A DNA stretch of 64,000 bases from Camarhynchus parvulus (lineage: Eukaryota; Chordata; Aves; Passeriformes; Thraupidae): assembly GCF_901933205.1 (NCBI RefSeq), contig NC_044582.1, positions 15,605,820-15,669,819 on the forward strand, given 5' to 3'. How positions within the stretch are numbered: position 1 is the first letter of the stretch; every line of letters starts with the position of its first letter. The notes below the pieces were generated by a model. That model saw nothing but the letters and a program-made list of their open reading frames with translations. It was not told the DNA's origin and made no database searches. A program made the position numbers and the translations under genes. This document shows, piece after piece, positions 12,501-25,400 of this stretch.

Positions 12501-13308
12501 AATAAGTGATTTAGTTGTCCACCCTGAATTCCTAGACGCTTCAGGAATAAGGCTGCTCATTCCTCTGTTTCTCTTTTGTTGGGATCATCTTGTTCTGGCA
12601 AAAGCAAAAAGAAATGTTACTGAAGAAATGATTTTGTACCTTTGATGCCAAAGTGAAGGAAGCTCTGGCTGTGGTTAAAAATGTTGCTGCAATGTAGAAG
12701 GTACAGATCCTACCTTATCTTGTATCACTGCTGGATGGCATAAACCAGCCACTTTTATCCACTGGGAAATCCTAAATGAATTAATTATTACTTGCAGAAT
12801 AGGATAATGGAGAGACAGAAAAGTAAGGTGGGAATAAATGATAAAAACTATAGAAAATAAACTATAGAAACTAAGAACGGAGCACAGCAACAAATCTTGC
12901 AGGTCACAGGTAATTTGTAGCTTTAAATGGTATTTTAATTTTATGAAATTCCTGCCTGATTTATTCCTCTGGGTGAATTAGTTTTTCTCAAGCAACTCCA
13001 CGTTATCAGTAGCATGAGAGGTAATACAAATTCTTTTGGCAGGAGCATCCAGTGATGGAATAGCAAACATTGCATTACTAACCCCAATAATGCAGGGAAA
13101 ACATCTTTCTATTGTGCAAGCAGACAGCAACAGAACACAGAATTTCCCCTCAGGAATAGATCGAGCTCTTACAACAAAAGCTTGTGAAAGCCTTTGTTCT
13201 GATCCCTAAGGATTTTATGATTGTCACACAATCTATGTAGATCAGCCATTCACTCTGAGAAGCAGACTTTGCATTTCTGTGATAGCTGGCTGCTGTTTGA
13301 ATAGCAGG
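3516..13308. other. Gene-free upstream sequence with low-complexity patches
   Basis: No exon or RNA gene is recognisable. The longest frames (150 codons on the minus strand at 8334-8786 and 134 codons at 8218-8622) overlap in different frames and match nothing I know. Low-complexity spots include an A15 run (9407-9421), a T16 run (11068-11083) and the palindrome-rich AT tract listed separately. The stretch 6230-6620 is AT-rich, free of simple repeats and dense in transcription-factor-like motifs, so it could be a conserved non-coding element, but nothing here proves conservation. Confidence 0.6.
8064..8197. repeat. AT-rich palindromic tract with flanking direct repeats
   Basis: The 13-mer AAATAGTTATTTG occurs at 8064-8076 and again at 8156-8168, bracketing a core made almost entirely of A and T with two TATTTATGAAT units (about 8098 and 8128). 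The second 13-mer with its preceding C forms the palindrome CAAATA-GT-TATTTG. Directly after it, ATGAAATAAA (8171-8180) pairs exactly with TTTATTTCAT (8188-8197) across a seven-base loop. The tract could be a degenerate AT-rich microsatellite, a matrix-attachment-like region or an old palindromic transposon end. I cannot choose between these. Confidence 0.55.
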
Positions 13309-13310
13309 AA

Positions 13311-13445
13311 AAAATAAAATAAAATAAAATAAAATAAAATAAAATAAAATAAAATAAAATAAATTAATTTTAAAAATGCAATGCAATGCAATGCAATGCA
13401 ATGCAATGCAATGCAATGCAATGCAATAAAATAAAATAAAATAAA
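13311..13445. repeat. Composite pentanucleotide microsatellite (AAAAT)10 / (ATGCA)10 / (ATAAA)4
   Basis: Ten perfect AAAAT units run from 13311 to 13360. After a 15-base A/T-rich linker come ten perfect ATGCA units (13376-13425) and then four ATAAA units (13426-13445). ATGCA differs from ATAAA by two substitutions, so the second array probably arose when a doubly mutated unit expanded inside the first. The 103-codon minus-strand frame crossing it is only a five-residue periodic translation of the repeat, not a gene. Units of this kind are likely to be length-polymorphic. Confidence 0.95.
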
Positions 13446-16400
13446 GAAGTGCTTTGACCATTTTGAGAAATATAAATTTTGTTTCTTTCTTTTTTTTTTT
13501 TAAGGAAGAAGCAAGAAGAGATCTGAAATGCCCAGCTGGATAGGGTATCCCTGACTGCAGCTAGACCTCAAGGAGTTGTAATATCCTGAGTAGCCTCTAA
13601 ATATCTATATACAGCTTTTGGAAGTGGGTTTTGTGCTCCAAATCGACTCTGTCCTTAGCTGAATCTTTACATGGAGCCCATGTCCTGATCAGGTTTTGCT
13701 GAGATATGTGTCAGCATCCCAAATATTCTGTGAGCTAATACTTGTCACACATTCAGTGATCCCCATGTGATTGAGGGGTTTCCTCTCTCCAGGCAGAGAA
13801 CAGGAGGGATGTTGCTGATGCTGCCTGTGGTTGTTTTAGAGCACTGAGTGTGTGTATAATGTTGATTCCATGCAAGGAGCCTGCACATGACCATGGCCAG
13901 AATTACTGGAGCTACAGACCCACTATGGTGACACATTTTTCAAGTGATATTTGCCAAAGGTGTTTCTATAAAAACTCAAAAGCCAGGATCCTGAGAGACA
14001 CAGCACTCAGCAAGTAGTGTCACTAGATTATAATAATTCATAAGTGATGGCTTGCTGATCATTGGGAGAGTGATCTGAGGTTGTATTTGTTCAACTAAAC
14101 CTGATTTCCTTCAATCTTGTCACAAACAGGCTGCACCTTGCAATGGTTTAATACATTAAATTAATACTTAAATGAGTTTTAGTCCAAGCAGTAGCCCACA
14201 CTTGGGCCAAAATAGTAGAACCTAAATGGGAAAACAAACCATCAGGATTTATACTTGTCTACATCCAGGCTGCCTCTCCTTGCCATCAGGTACCTTATGA
14301 AGTGCAGGGCTGGTGTTTGCCACTGCTGCTCCCTTCCCTCTCCCTTTGTCATTAGCATTCCCCTCCTGTGCCAGCTCCAGAGGGGAGCTGTAATTAAAAT
14401 TCAATCTGACAGAGCATGTCAAATGCAAAGGGTCCCTTTTGCACAGAGTCTTTGCTCAGCTCCTGCTCATTTTGTGGTTGCTCAGTTCAGTGCGCTGCTT
14501 TCTAAGAACAAATGGGCACGAGGAGGTTGGGCTTCCACAATATCCTACAGCAATTTTGTTTAGGTCATTTTCTTGACCATTAAACGTCATGCATTTATTG
14601 GCTCTTTCTTGCTTAAAAAAGCAAAGCAATAATCCATGAATTATTTCTCTTCAGAGCCTGGATGTGCTCAGTGTAACAGAATATTGTCCCTGGAGCAAGG
14701 GCAGCTCTCTCAAGGCTGGCTCTTTTCAGCTGCCACTCCTTGGGAATGTGCAGGGAGGGATGAAAGAAACCAGTCCAGAGCAGAGCTTCCCAGTGTGGAA
14801 GATCTCCCCCAGCTTTACCTAGATGATCTAGGAAACATGGAAATGCTTCAGCAAGGAGGCCTTGAGGTGGTTTGTGTTTGAGAAGGGCTTGCCAAAGGTG
14901 TCAGGAGGTCTGATGGATATGGGGCTTGGATGAATGAGAGGAATGTGAGACAGGCAGTGGGTCTGCTCAGCTCTCCCTGACCACTGAAAGTCAGGAGATC
15001 ACCCAGAGGACACACAGGACATCCCAGCAGGACAGGGACGGGCCGGGAGCTGTGGAGGATGAGGAAGATGGAGCAAGGACCAACAGGGCTTTTCCCTGAC
15101 ACAAGGACAGGGCTCGAGGCTCTTGTTCCATCGGGGAATTCTTTACACTGAGTTTGCCAGTCATTTACATTTGCTGATGAACCTCAGTGAATCCCACTCT
15201 GCTCTGAACCTGGCACTGGTAAGACCCTTGGCTGCTCTGACCCCAGTGCAGGTGTCAAGTAAAACCAGGGGTGATCACTGTGGGCACGTTGCCTGTAGGT
15301 AAAGGAAACTTTAAAGACTCTTGAGTAAATGTCCATGAAAGAGTAGGGCAGCAATAAAACTCGTAAAATTATAACAAAATTCACACGAAGAGCAAAACTG
15401 CCAGTGAAGTGAGGAGGATATTGGGATGCAGTAGATCCACACCATCATCACAGGGCTCTCCCTGGGCTTCTCAGAGCAGAATAATACTGCTGGAGCAGGT
15501 GGGATAATCAAGGCCATGATATCTCTGGAAAGCTGGGACATATTACATCTATTGGAATGATGATAGAGTTAATGAGAAGAAGCTGAGTGTTCTCCCTGGC
15601 AGGGTATTTAGGCAGGCAGGAGGGGGCAGAGCTCTCCCTGGGCTGTCTGACAGTGCTTGGGAGGGGTTCACTGCAGAGCTGCAGTTTCCTGTAGCATAAA
15701 CACCCCTGGAGGTCTCAGCATCCTGCCTTGCTCCTCAGGAGGAGCAGATGAGTCAGGAGGAAGAGAGAAGCTCCAGCTGGGATCCCCCTTTTGACCTGTA
15801 AGTCAACCCGTGGGGCAGCTGTGTTACCACATGAGGAGTGTTGGCTTAGCTGTGCAAAGGAGATTATGGATGAAGTGGCTGTGCTGCCAGGCCTGTAGCT
15901 GTTGAGCCGAGTCACTCCCACTGTTGTGGGAGCTTAGGAAGCTTCCCAGCGAGCAGAGGGTTTGTTGTTATATATTAATGATGGAAAATATAACATCACT
16001 TTCTTCTGAGGTGTGGGAACTCTGGTAGCTGGCATTGTTGAGCACAGGATTAGTCCCTGGAAGGATTTCTTGACACTTGGAGCTCGTTGAAATCTATGAG
16101 CATGAGTCCAATGACTTAAGTGTGTTTTGTTTTATCCCTGAGCTGCTGTGGGCTCTGAGCAGGAGCTCTGTTTCTGTGTTAGCTACAGTGCCCTGCCCTG
16201 CCTGAGCTGGGAGGGGGAACACCAGCACCTTCCCCAGCTTATGTCCATTCTGGGATTTTCTTCTCTGGGCCCTCCTCTTGCTCCTCCCCAGCATTCCTGT
16301 GGTACTTCCAAAGAGCAGCTGCATCCCTGCTGTGCCATGGCTGTTGGCACCCACTTGTTCTCAGCTTTGTGTCCCAAGATACCCCCTGGTGTCTGTACTG

Positions 16401-19400
16401 TGACGTACCCTACCTCTCTTAGGACTGGAATATTCACCAAATGCCGTCCAAAATCAATGGTAGGGAGGTTAAGATTTTAGAAATCTTGGCCAAGTTTTAA
16501 TTACAGCTGCTGTAATTAGCACTTGGGCTCTGAGAGCACACACATGGAGCTGGTGGTGAAAGCTCCTTCTATCCTCAGGATTAAAGAAGGAGACTTGCTC
16601 TCAGCCATCAGCCTTGGTCAGCAATGACCTTTTCTCCTTTGACGCTTAGCTTATGATCTTTTACCATGTTTGTGCACGTGAAGCACAGAAAAAGGCCCAA
16701 GAAGAGGTGGGGTTGTAAATTGGGTGTGTGACTCCCTTGATGGGAAGAAGGCTCTTCCCCTTCTGACTTCCCTCTCTTGTGACTTAGCAGAAAGGCTGTA
16801 GAGCCCAGGAGAGCTTCCAGCTTGTCCTGTTTGATTTCAGGCGGCTTTGCCCTGGCTGAGGGCCAGGGAGCCCCGAAGGAGAGTGTTGGAGTGTGCAAGG
16901 CATGTGCACTGCCCTCCCCAAAGCTTCTTTGTTAAGCAGAAAGAGAAATCATGATAACTCTCTGCTTGATGCTTCTCTGAATATGATCCAGCATCATTCT
17001 ACAGGCAATAAAACTCGGTGTCAAAGCACCAAAGTAATTTATTTTGCCCATTCCATCCACGCCCTCCTACTCAGGATGGAATAATGCACACCAGCTGTAC
17101 TTTAGAGCCTAGATGGCTTTGAACATTACAAAGATATAAGCTACATTCAGGAAATTACCTTGCTAAGGGCTCATTGAAGAATTCCATATATGGTGCTTAT
17201 TACTGTTATTACAAATGAATTCATGGGAAATTTAATTAAGTTCTCAAAAAGAAACAATTTGGTTTCTATCTATTAAGTACACTGGCCAAGCTTACTTTTG
17301 GCATATTTCCTTGTCCCATAAAGGTTTTCAGAACATTACTTTTCTCTGAGTAATCTTGTTACTAATTTAAGCCTTGGGGTCAGCACCAGCTCTCTGTCTA
17401 ACATGGGAAATGTTGATAACTGCAGTGTGCTGCACCTGCAGCCAGGGATGCTTTAAATATTGAACTCACTGCTCTCAAATAACACTCACAGAGGCCTCAC
17501 AGTTACTTTTCCTGCCTGTGGCTCCTCCGTATTTCAGAGTCGATATGTGAAAACAGCATCTTCAGTTCTAGAAGGAAAGGATGGCTGAAGAGTGGCTTTG
17601 GGGGATATTTCCCTCCCCACCCCAGCTGCCAGGACAGCAGCTTGGGGCCATTGAATTATTTCACCCTCAAGTTTTCCCAGCAGGCTGCTGGGAAACCCTA
17701 CAGATCTGGCCCAGCTTCTATCAGCTGGACCAGGCACAGCATTTCTGTATCTACTGCCCATCCCCTGCTCTTTTGGGGCAGCACACCCTCGGCAGAGAGG
17801 CAGGAGCTCAGAAATACGGTTCCTAAGTTATCCAGATTTCCAGGGAACAGATATAGCCTGTAAGATGCAGTTTGGTGCTGGTGGGGTGGCAGAGATGCCT
17901 CAGCTATGCTGTGTTGTGTCACCAGATGATGCCATATGTGATGGTGATTATACATATATACACACATATAATTACATTGCCCAAATTAACCTTGTGCCAG
18001 AGAGTTTGGAGGAGGGGACCAGGCTGGGGTGAGACTTGGTTGCTGGAGTACTGAAGCTGGCTAGTTTAAAAGAACATATTTCATATATTTCCTGCAGATC
18101 TCTGAGGACATGAGACAGCCATCCTGAGTCTGGAGTTACACCACAGAAAAGTGGGATTTGCTGATTGGTTGTAAGGTAAGGCTTTTTATGAATTTAGCAA
18201 CAGACAGGAAATGATGTAATGCTTGGTCTCTTTGGTCTTTCTAAACCAGCTGTACACTTCTACCTCATTTATTATTTAGAGCTGATATGTTGCTTTATGT
18301 GGTGAGGAATTCATGCTCTCAGATATTGATTTGGTGAAAAATCATAGAGCCACTTTGGGTATTTCTGTTTGAGCTTGGAAAAATAAGCTATTGTCAACTG
18401 TGTGGAGGCTGCAGCTGCCCCAGGACATGGTCTGATCTTGGGGTGATGGAGCAGGCCAATAATATTAATAATATTTCTAATAATAATAGTAATGAAAAGG
18501 AGAGAGAGGAATAAAATTCAATCACTCAAACTACAGTTGCTCACCACCCACTGGCCAATACCCAGCCCATTGCTGAGCAGTGATCTGTGGCTCCTAGTTT
18601 GTGTCCTGAGTGTGACATTGTCTGGTGTGAAGCATCCCTTTGGACTCTTTGAGTCAGCTGCCCCCTGCTCTTTGTGTTCCTGCTCACTGGCAAAGCACGG
18701 GAAGCTGAAAAGTCCCTGACACTGTGTCAGCCCTGCTCATCTGAAACCTAAACACTAAACCAATGCTTAGTGTGTTACCAATGTTGTTCTCACCCTAAAT
18801 CCAAAACACAGCACTGTACCAATTACTTTGAGGAGCATTAACTCTCTCCCAGCCCAAACCAGGACATTATGGATACCCAGCCCATCCCCTCCTAAGGGAC
18901 AGGGCTTCAGCTCAGGAAGTGTCAAACAGAAAATGAGCTTCTCTTGCAGCATTCCTGAAAGACCTCAATCCCTGCTTTCACTGGGGAGAAAGGGGGTGCC
19001 CTAATGAATTTTGGGCAAAATCTCTGACTGGGAATTGTAGTTAGAACAAAAGTAATTCTTTTATTTAGGGTGAGATCCTAGGTGTACTTATATCTGTGTA
19101 AGAATTCTTTTTCACTCCCAAAACTGATTATACACATCAGCAAATAAAAGGTTGCACCTGTTTTCATTGACTTATCCTAAAACTTACCTGTGCCCAGCCT
19201 GCTTTCTAGTTGGAGACTGGTAAGGGTGTAGCAAGTGCTGGACAGCCTTTGGAGGGTGACAAGCACAGAGAAGGGTGGGAAGGGTGTGCTCTGGGCCCTT
19301 TCCCCAGCAGGACTGGATCTCCGGGCAGGATGGTGGCAATGCTGGCTCCCGGCGAGTCAGCAGCACCATCTGCTGCAGACGGCCAGAACGGCAGGAGTGG

Positions 19401-22400
19401 GAATTAAATGTGGATTTCAGGGCTCCGATGCTGACTGCAGACCGCGCTGCAAATCGCACAAACATTGGGCTGAAGTTGCCCAGTGAACAGCAATGGGCTC
19501 AGCTGGTGCTCCAAGAGAAACACGAACCCCGATGTAAACCTGCCTTGCTAAAATAAGAAATGTCAAGTTTGCACAGAGCCTTTGAGGCATTTCAGATGGA
19601 AAGGAGTCAGGGGAAGTAAGCCTTCCCTAATTATAGAAGTTGGTCAAAACCTCTGATTTAATCGCAGAAAAGGAGGAAGTTGAGCTGTGACCTCTGTATC
19701 TGAGAGCTATAGGACGCAGCAGTTTTGGGACAGTAGTGGCACTTGGTGAGGTCATTAAATGAGAGGACTGACACTGCTGTGAGAGCTGTTTGGAAACCTC
19801 TCTGCTGCCCTTTTCCACCCTATAATTGGTAAACTGTTTTCCTGCAAAGAATGGAAAATTGAGCAATGTGCTGAAGGCTTGATCCAAAGCATATTGGTTT
19901 CGAAGCCCATCCCAAAACTTCAGCTGCAGGGTAATTCAGAGTGTACTCATCCCAGTAAATCTTCACTCGGAACAGTAGAGAACAAATTTATTTTTCAACA
20001 GACGTATAGGAGGTGCCAGACAGATGCAGCAATCACCTGAAAATGTGGGTGGCACATCTTGAGTTGATCTCAGCAACTGGAGATACTGTGGAAATAGTGT
20101 TGAACAGGGGCATTTTACCTCAGGGACCTGTAAACATGAATAACCTAAAAACTGCTTGTAGCTCTATATTGTGTCCTTGAAATCTTGTCTCTGGGAGGAG
20201 TGGAGGTGCCCAATACCAGGTCCTTGTCAGACTGATGAGCAGATGAAGGATTTTGAGGAGCTCCCCTGGGCATGGCAGGATGTCTGACTCTGAGGCTGGG
20301 GATGCTCTGGGGCCCTTGGCCTTGCTCCATCTTGCTCAATGCCCAAGAGCAAAGCACAGAGGAGTGTAAGGAGACACCCCAAACAGCCTGGCTGTTGCAT
20401 CTGTTTTCCAGCAAGGCTTGTTCTGCACCCAGCAAGGGCAGCCCAGGGCTGTTTGGCCTATCCAGGAATGTGTGTTTCCAGTAAGCTCCTCTCATGAGAG
20501 GAAGGCATGTTCAGGAAACACAGAGCAATTTTATTTCCTCATTTCTAGACACACAAACAAAACAAAAAAAACCCCAGCAAAACCCAAAAATTGTGTCAGA
20601 AACTCCCGGCAGGATAAAAAATTCTGGTGGGTGGAGGGCATTGGTGAGGAGGGGTTTTGAGATGGTCTTGTGTGACACCAAGGAACCCCCAAAGCACCCC
20701 AATACCAGGAGAGTGCCTGGATGCTCACCAAAATATCGTGCCACTGCCTGAGCTAGAGTGCAGTCAGCCTTCTGCTGGGGCTTTGGAAAGCAGAGTCCAA
20801 AGCTGGGATGAGAATTTCCTAAATTACTGTTAGCTTAAAGAGCTGCATCATAAATAAGAGGCTAGCACAAAATTAATGTTAAATGCCAAGTTTTGCCTTA
20901 ACCCTGTACTTTGCAAAGCCCTGTTGATGGTAGGTAAAAGTTCTACTTCAATCTCAGTCCCACCCATCACATCCCACCCCTGATGGCTGTGCTGGAAGCA
21001 GGGCTCTACCTTATCCTCCAAGTGGAAGGTGCACAGGCCTCTTAGAGAAAGCCCCAAGTTCATGCTCTATATTTATTTTGGGGACAGGCTAAGGAAGGAT
21101 CTAAGATCCTGACCTACAGTTACATCAGCTTATTCAGCTTCAGCAGCCAGAGCACGTGGCTATTAGTAATCTAGTGAAAAATGTAACAGCACTTGCTTAA
21201 AAATAAACAGCCTACTCAAAAAAGGAAGTTACAATAAATAATCTGCATGAGAGGTAGCAATAAAAACTTCATGGCTGGAGTCATAATTGGCTGTAGAAAT
21301 AAATGTCTCCAGAGCAGGAGGTATTGAATATTTCCCTCCATACATCTTGCCACTGAAATTTCCCCAAGTGGAAGAAAGCAATTGCTCCCAAGCCTGAGTG
21401 CCTGGGAAGGAGCCATCACTGTATTTAGAGTCACCTCAGTGCCTCTGCCCACACAACTTCCTTTCTTCAAGTCACGCTGGAGAGAGAAAATGTTTCCCCT
21501 CCACTTGCTCAACAGAGCATGGTGAGCTCATGAGCAGGAGACTTCAACTTGCAAAGGTTGAACTCGGCCGAGGGCTGATTTCCCTCATTATTTATGTTTT
21601 CTTCAGCAGCTCCCCTGAACTGAGGCACACTCTGCTAAACTCATATTCACCAGCTTTCACTCCTCCTTGTCTGGAAAAGTTGTTGCAAGTGGCTGTGGTC
21701 GGCCTGTGAGTAATCCTCCAGAATTACTGCAATCCCAGATAATCGGGACTTGCCAGATGAGACAGGGACAGCCCAACAGGGGGGTGGGAGAGGTTGCTGC
21801 TTACATCTTCTTTCTGCTAGTTTTGAGTAATTTCAGCTTGAAAATGAATTGCTTAAGAACTGCTCTAAAACAGAGTGGTAAAAGCAGACAAACTCCCACC
21901 TGGCTTTGTACCACCAGATCCCCAGTCAAAGAGAGGACCCAAATCCCATTTCCAGGGAAGAGACTGATCCAGACCCCAATAAAGCTGTGGCAATGCTGCC
22001 AATCTACTGCAGCTCTGACCTGACAGAGTTCAGAGAGTTGTTCTTAACTACAACATCCCACCCTGTGTTGCAGAGATGATAGCCTCCCACACATGTTGAT
22101 ATTGTTCTCCAGAAGGCATGTGGTTTTTTATTGTGCTGGTAGAGTTAGATGAAACTAATGAGTCAATGGTCCCACATTTTTTAACAGATGGTTGAGATAC
22201 AGCACTTTTGATTTTAGTCAGCTGATGTGCTCCAGTGCCTCTGTGTTTTGGACTGTTTGGGATTACACCTGTAGGGAAAAGAGGTTTAAAATGTCTGTAC
22301 ATGCAGATTGTGGAGTGATGGTCCTTGCTGCAGGAAGCCTCCCATGGGTTTTAAGACCCTTCAAGGAGAGTGGTGTCCTTGAACAAGAATAAAATGGTGT

Positions 22401-25400
22401 CCTGAGAGTGACTGGGATATCCTCATTAGCCCCACAGCGAGAACAAGCTGGTTGCTCTCAGTGATGTCAACCAGCTTTCATTGCACACCTTCACCCTCTC
22501 TCAAGCCATGGTGCTCGTATTCATGCTCAGCAGTACCACTCTGAGGAAGCAGTCACTGGTTACAACAGGACTACTCATGGCAGGCACCAGTACTCAACAT
22601 GAGTAAACAGCTGTACGTGTGTGATGGGGTGTACACAGCTCTTCAGGGGCCTCTGGTTTGCAGCTCCAGGAATGCATGCACACTAATGCCAAATTCCAGA
22701 TAAGTGCCCTCAAGGTTGTGTTGGCATTTCTGCAGAGCCAGAAAACAAAGGCTTTTCAGTGATTTTAGTTGGGAAGGTTTCTTCTCCTCTATTCTGAACT
22801 GATTTCTTTCCTGTCTTTTTCTGGGTTCCGTTGACTGAGCTTAGAAGCTAGGAGAAGCAATGTGCGTAAAAAATAGGGTTTATAGACCTCATGGTACCTG
22901 AATTCCTGCTTTAGAGTGCCCATACTGGCAGCTCAGAGCATGGCAACCAGCTTGAAGTTGGCAAAAGTTGTCAAGCACGTTGCAGTGCTTAGTTTTGCCA
23001 CTTTATGGATGATTCTAAGGAGTGTATTTGTAGCTTCCTGTGTTGACTGTGTAGAAAAGCCATCACAAAAGAGTTGCTTGACATCTTGGACCCATTGTGC
23101 AGAATGATCCATGCACCTCCATGGCCTCCAGGGCAGAGATGTTGGGCTGCCAAGTATGGCAGCTCTCAACTCGAGGCACATCCCAACACCACAGATTTTG
23201 GGCTCCTCTGGCTCTCAGTCCACAGGTATTTCAATAAATCCCACTCTGAAGCGTTTCAGAGGAGCTGGGAATGGGCGAAAGGAAAAACCTTGTTCAGAGA
23301 ATGGAAAAATCCCATTGCCTATGCCCTCTCCATAGACTCCTGGAGGTGGGAGGGTGCTTTGAGTGGCATTCGTAGAGGCTGCCAGTCCCACGTAATTCAC
23401 GTAGGAAGTTTCTCACTGTTACAGTCTTCAGGGACATCTCTTCCCCCTTAGTGACCTAATTTTGGTGAGTGAGCAAGTGTTTGGAAGGACTTTCCTGCCT
23501 GACTTTCTGACTGCAGCTCAGAGCCAGCAGGACCCAGATTCAGAGCTTCCCTGGTGGCACATGGTCCAGCCACCCCACAATTCTGCCCAGGAGCCCCTGG
23601 TGTCCTGCTGTGTCACAAGGTGACACTCCATGGACAGAATATGACAACATTGCTAGAATAAATAGATCCTTAAGATATTAAAGCAGCCCAAAGCAAGCTT
23701 CAGATCCCACTGAGAGTAACTGGATGTGGCTCACTGAACTTTCATAGGGCTTTGCCAAAAGAAAGTAACTTTTTTTTTACACAAGGCACATGATTTTCCT
23801 TTGAAAATATGTTTACAGAATAGAGCCCATTGCTTCATCAGTCAGTGAATCCTTGATATTTTCATTTATGTGGTTTCTTATTCAACACGTGTTTGAATCA
23901 TAAGACTTCTGCCCCTTTATCTGAATTTATCTACTGGGAGCATTTTTAAGAGTGAAATGTCAGTCAGGTGCATGCCAGACATGCAACAGTTTTTTCTCTG
24001 CTCCCCGACTCAGTTCTCTGGAATTCCCCTCTGCTTCCTTCTCATTTTTCATGTCCTCTTTCTAGCAGAGAAGAGACACAGGGTTTTCTCTGACCAAGGG
24101 AGCACAGTGAGGTCTTAGGACCAGCTCTTTGCTTAGCATCTTCAACCCATTGACATCACACCAGGAGATCCTTTTGTCTCCCAGATGAGAGTCTTTGAAG
24201 ACTCCTCGTATTTCCTTTGCTGCTGTGTTCTGGTTTGGCACTGGAAGGCTCCCTGCAAGCTTTTGGTGGGTCTAAAGCCAGACAGCAGCTGGTTGTGCTG
24301 CTGAAGTGTTTTTCAGGTGGGTTTTTCCTTGGCTTTATTGACATAGCAAAGGAAGGGACAACCAAACGAGTCAGGAGCATGGGAAGCTATGGGTGCACAC
24401 CCAGACCTGTCAGCAGGTGAAGCACTTCTTGTCCTCTGGGTGTCTCTTGTTTCTGATCTCTTGTGCTGCAGCTGCATGGAAATCTGAGGATGTGGGCAAA
24501 GCTGGAATGGGAACAGGATGTCATTTCTTGTGGTGAATTATTTCTTCACGCTGAGTGTAGGAGAAACCGTAAATATATGCAATGGCACGGCATTAACATA
24601 CTTCTCTCTTCACAATAATAATGCAATTTTCTAGAAAATCTTATAGAAATCCTGGCCAGAATTTGGATAAATGAAATAGATATTTGTTGTTTTCCACACT
24701 TAGTTTTTCACTTAAAATAATACACCTAGGTGTCACCAACAGCATGATGCATGGGCAAGAATGATGACAAAGAATAAACATGGGGGTGGTGTGATGCTGA
24801 GCAGAGGCAGCTTGATGTTTGGTGGTTTAGGCAAGGCATCTTTAGGACCAAAACACTGTATCTAAAATATATGATCTTGCATGTATGGCCCTGTTAGCTG
24901 CCCCAGAATGTTCTCCTGGCTGCTGTGTGCACTGATATCACAGGCAAACGTAGCTGCTGGCATCGATGCCTGTGTCACATGCATTGTATGAGAACAGGGC
25001 AACATCTGGCAGTAAGTACTCCAGGGCCCCGATCAGAAAATTGAGTGTAAGAGGAAATGTGGTGGTTCTGTTGTCTCCTGGGTGCTTTAAAAAACAAGAC
25101 AGACTCAAGAATAAAACTATTTCTTAATGAGGCCTACATGATCTTTCCAGTATTAACACTGCAATGAGCTCAGACAGCATCTCCCCAGAGTGCTGACGTG
25201 GGGTTTCAGATGTGTCTGCAGTCAGCAAAGGCATCACCCTGCTGCTGAGGTCCAGGGCAGAGCCCTCTCTATCACCCAGGGAGCTGAGGGACAGGGTGGC
25301 TTCAGCTGAGCCACACAGCAAACCTGGGAAGGGGACACAGCACACCTGGGAAGGTCAGCACATGGTGACATCTTGTTTCATTACATTTGGATGTGTTGAA

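Noticed and set aside
13150..13461. Minus-strand frame of 103 codons with repeated CIALH and FYFIL units
   Set aside because: It is a periodic translation of the pentanucleotide microsatellite, not a gene.
22572..22605. Eight-base inverted repeat TACTCATG/CATGAGTA
   Set aside because: Arms this short are expected by chance many times in 64 kb, and nothing around it adds support.
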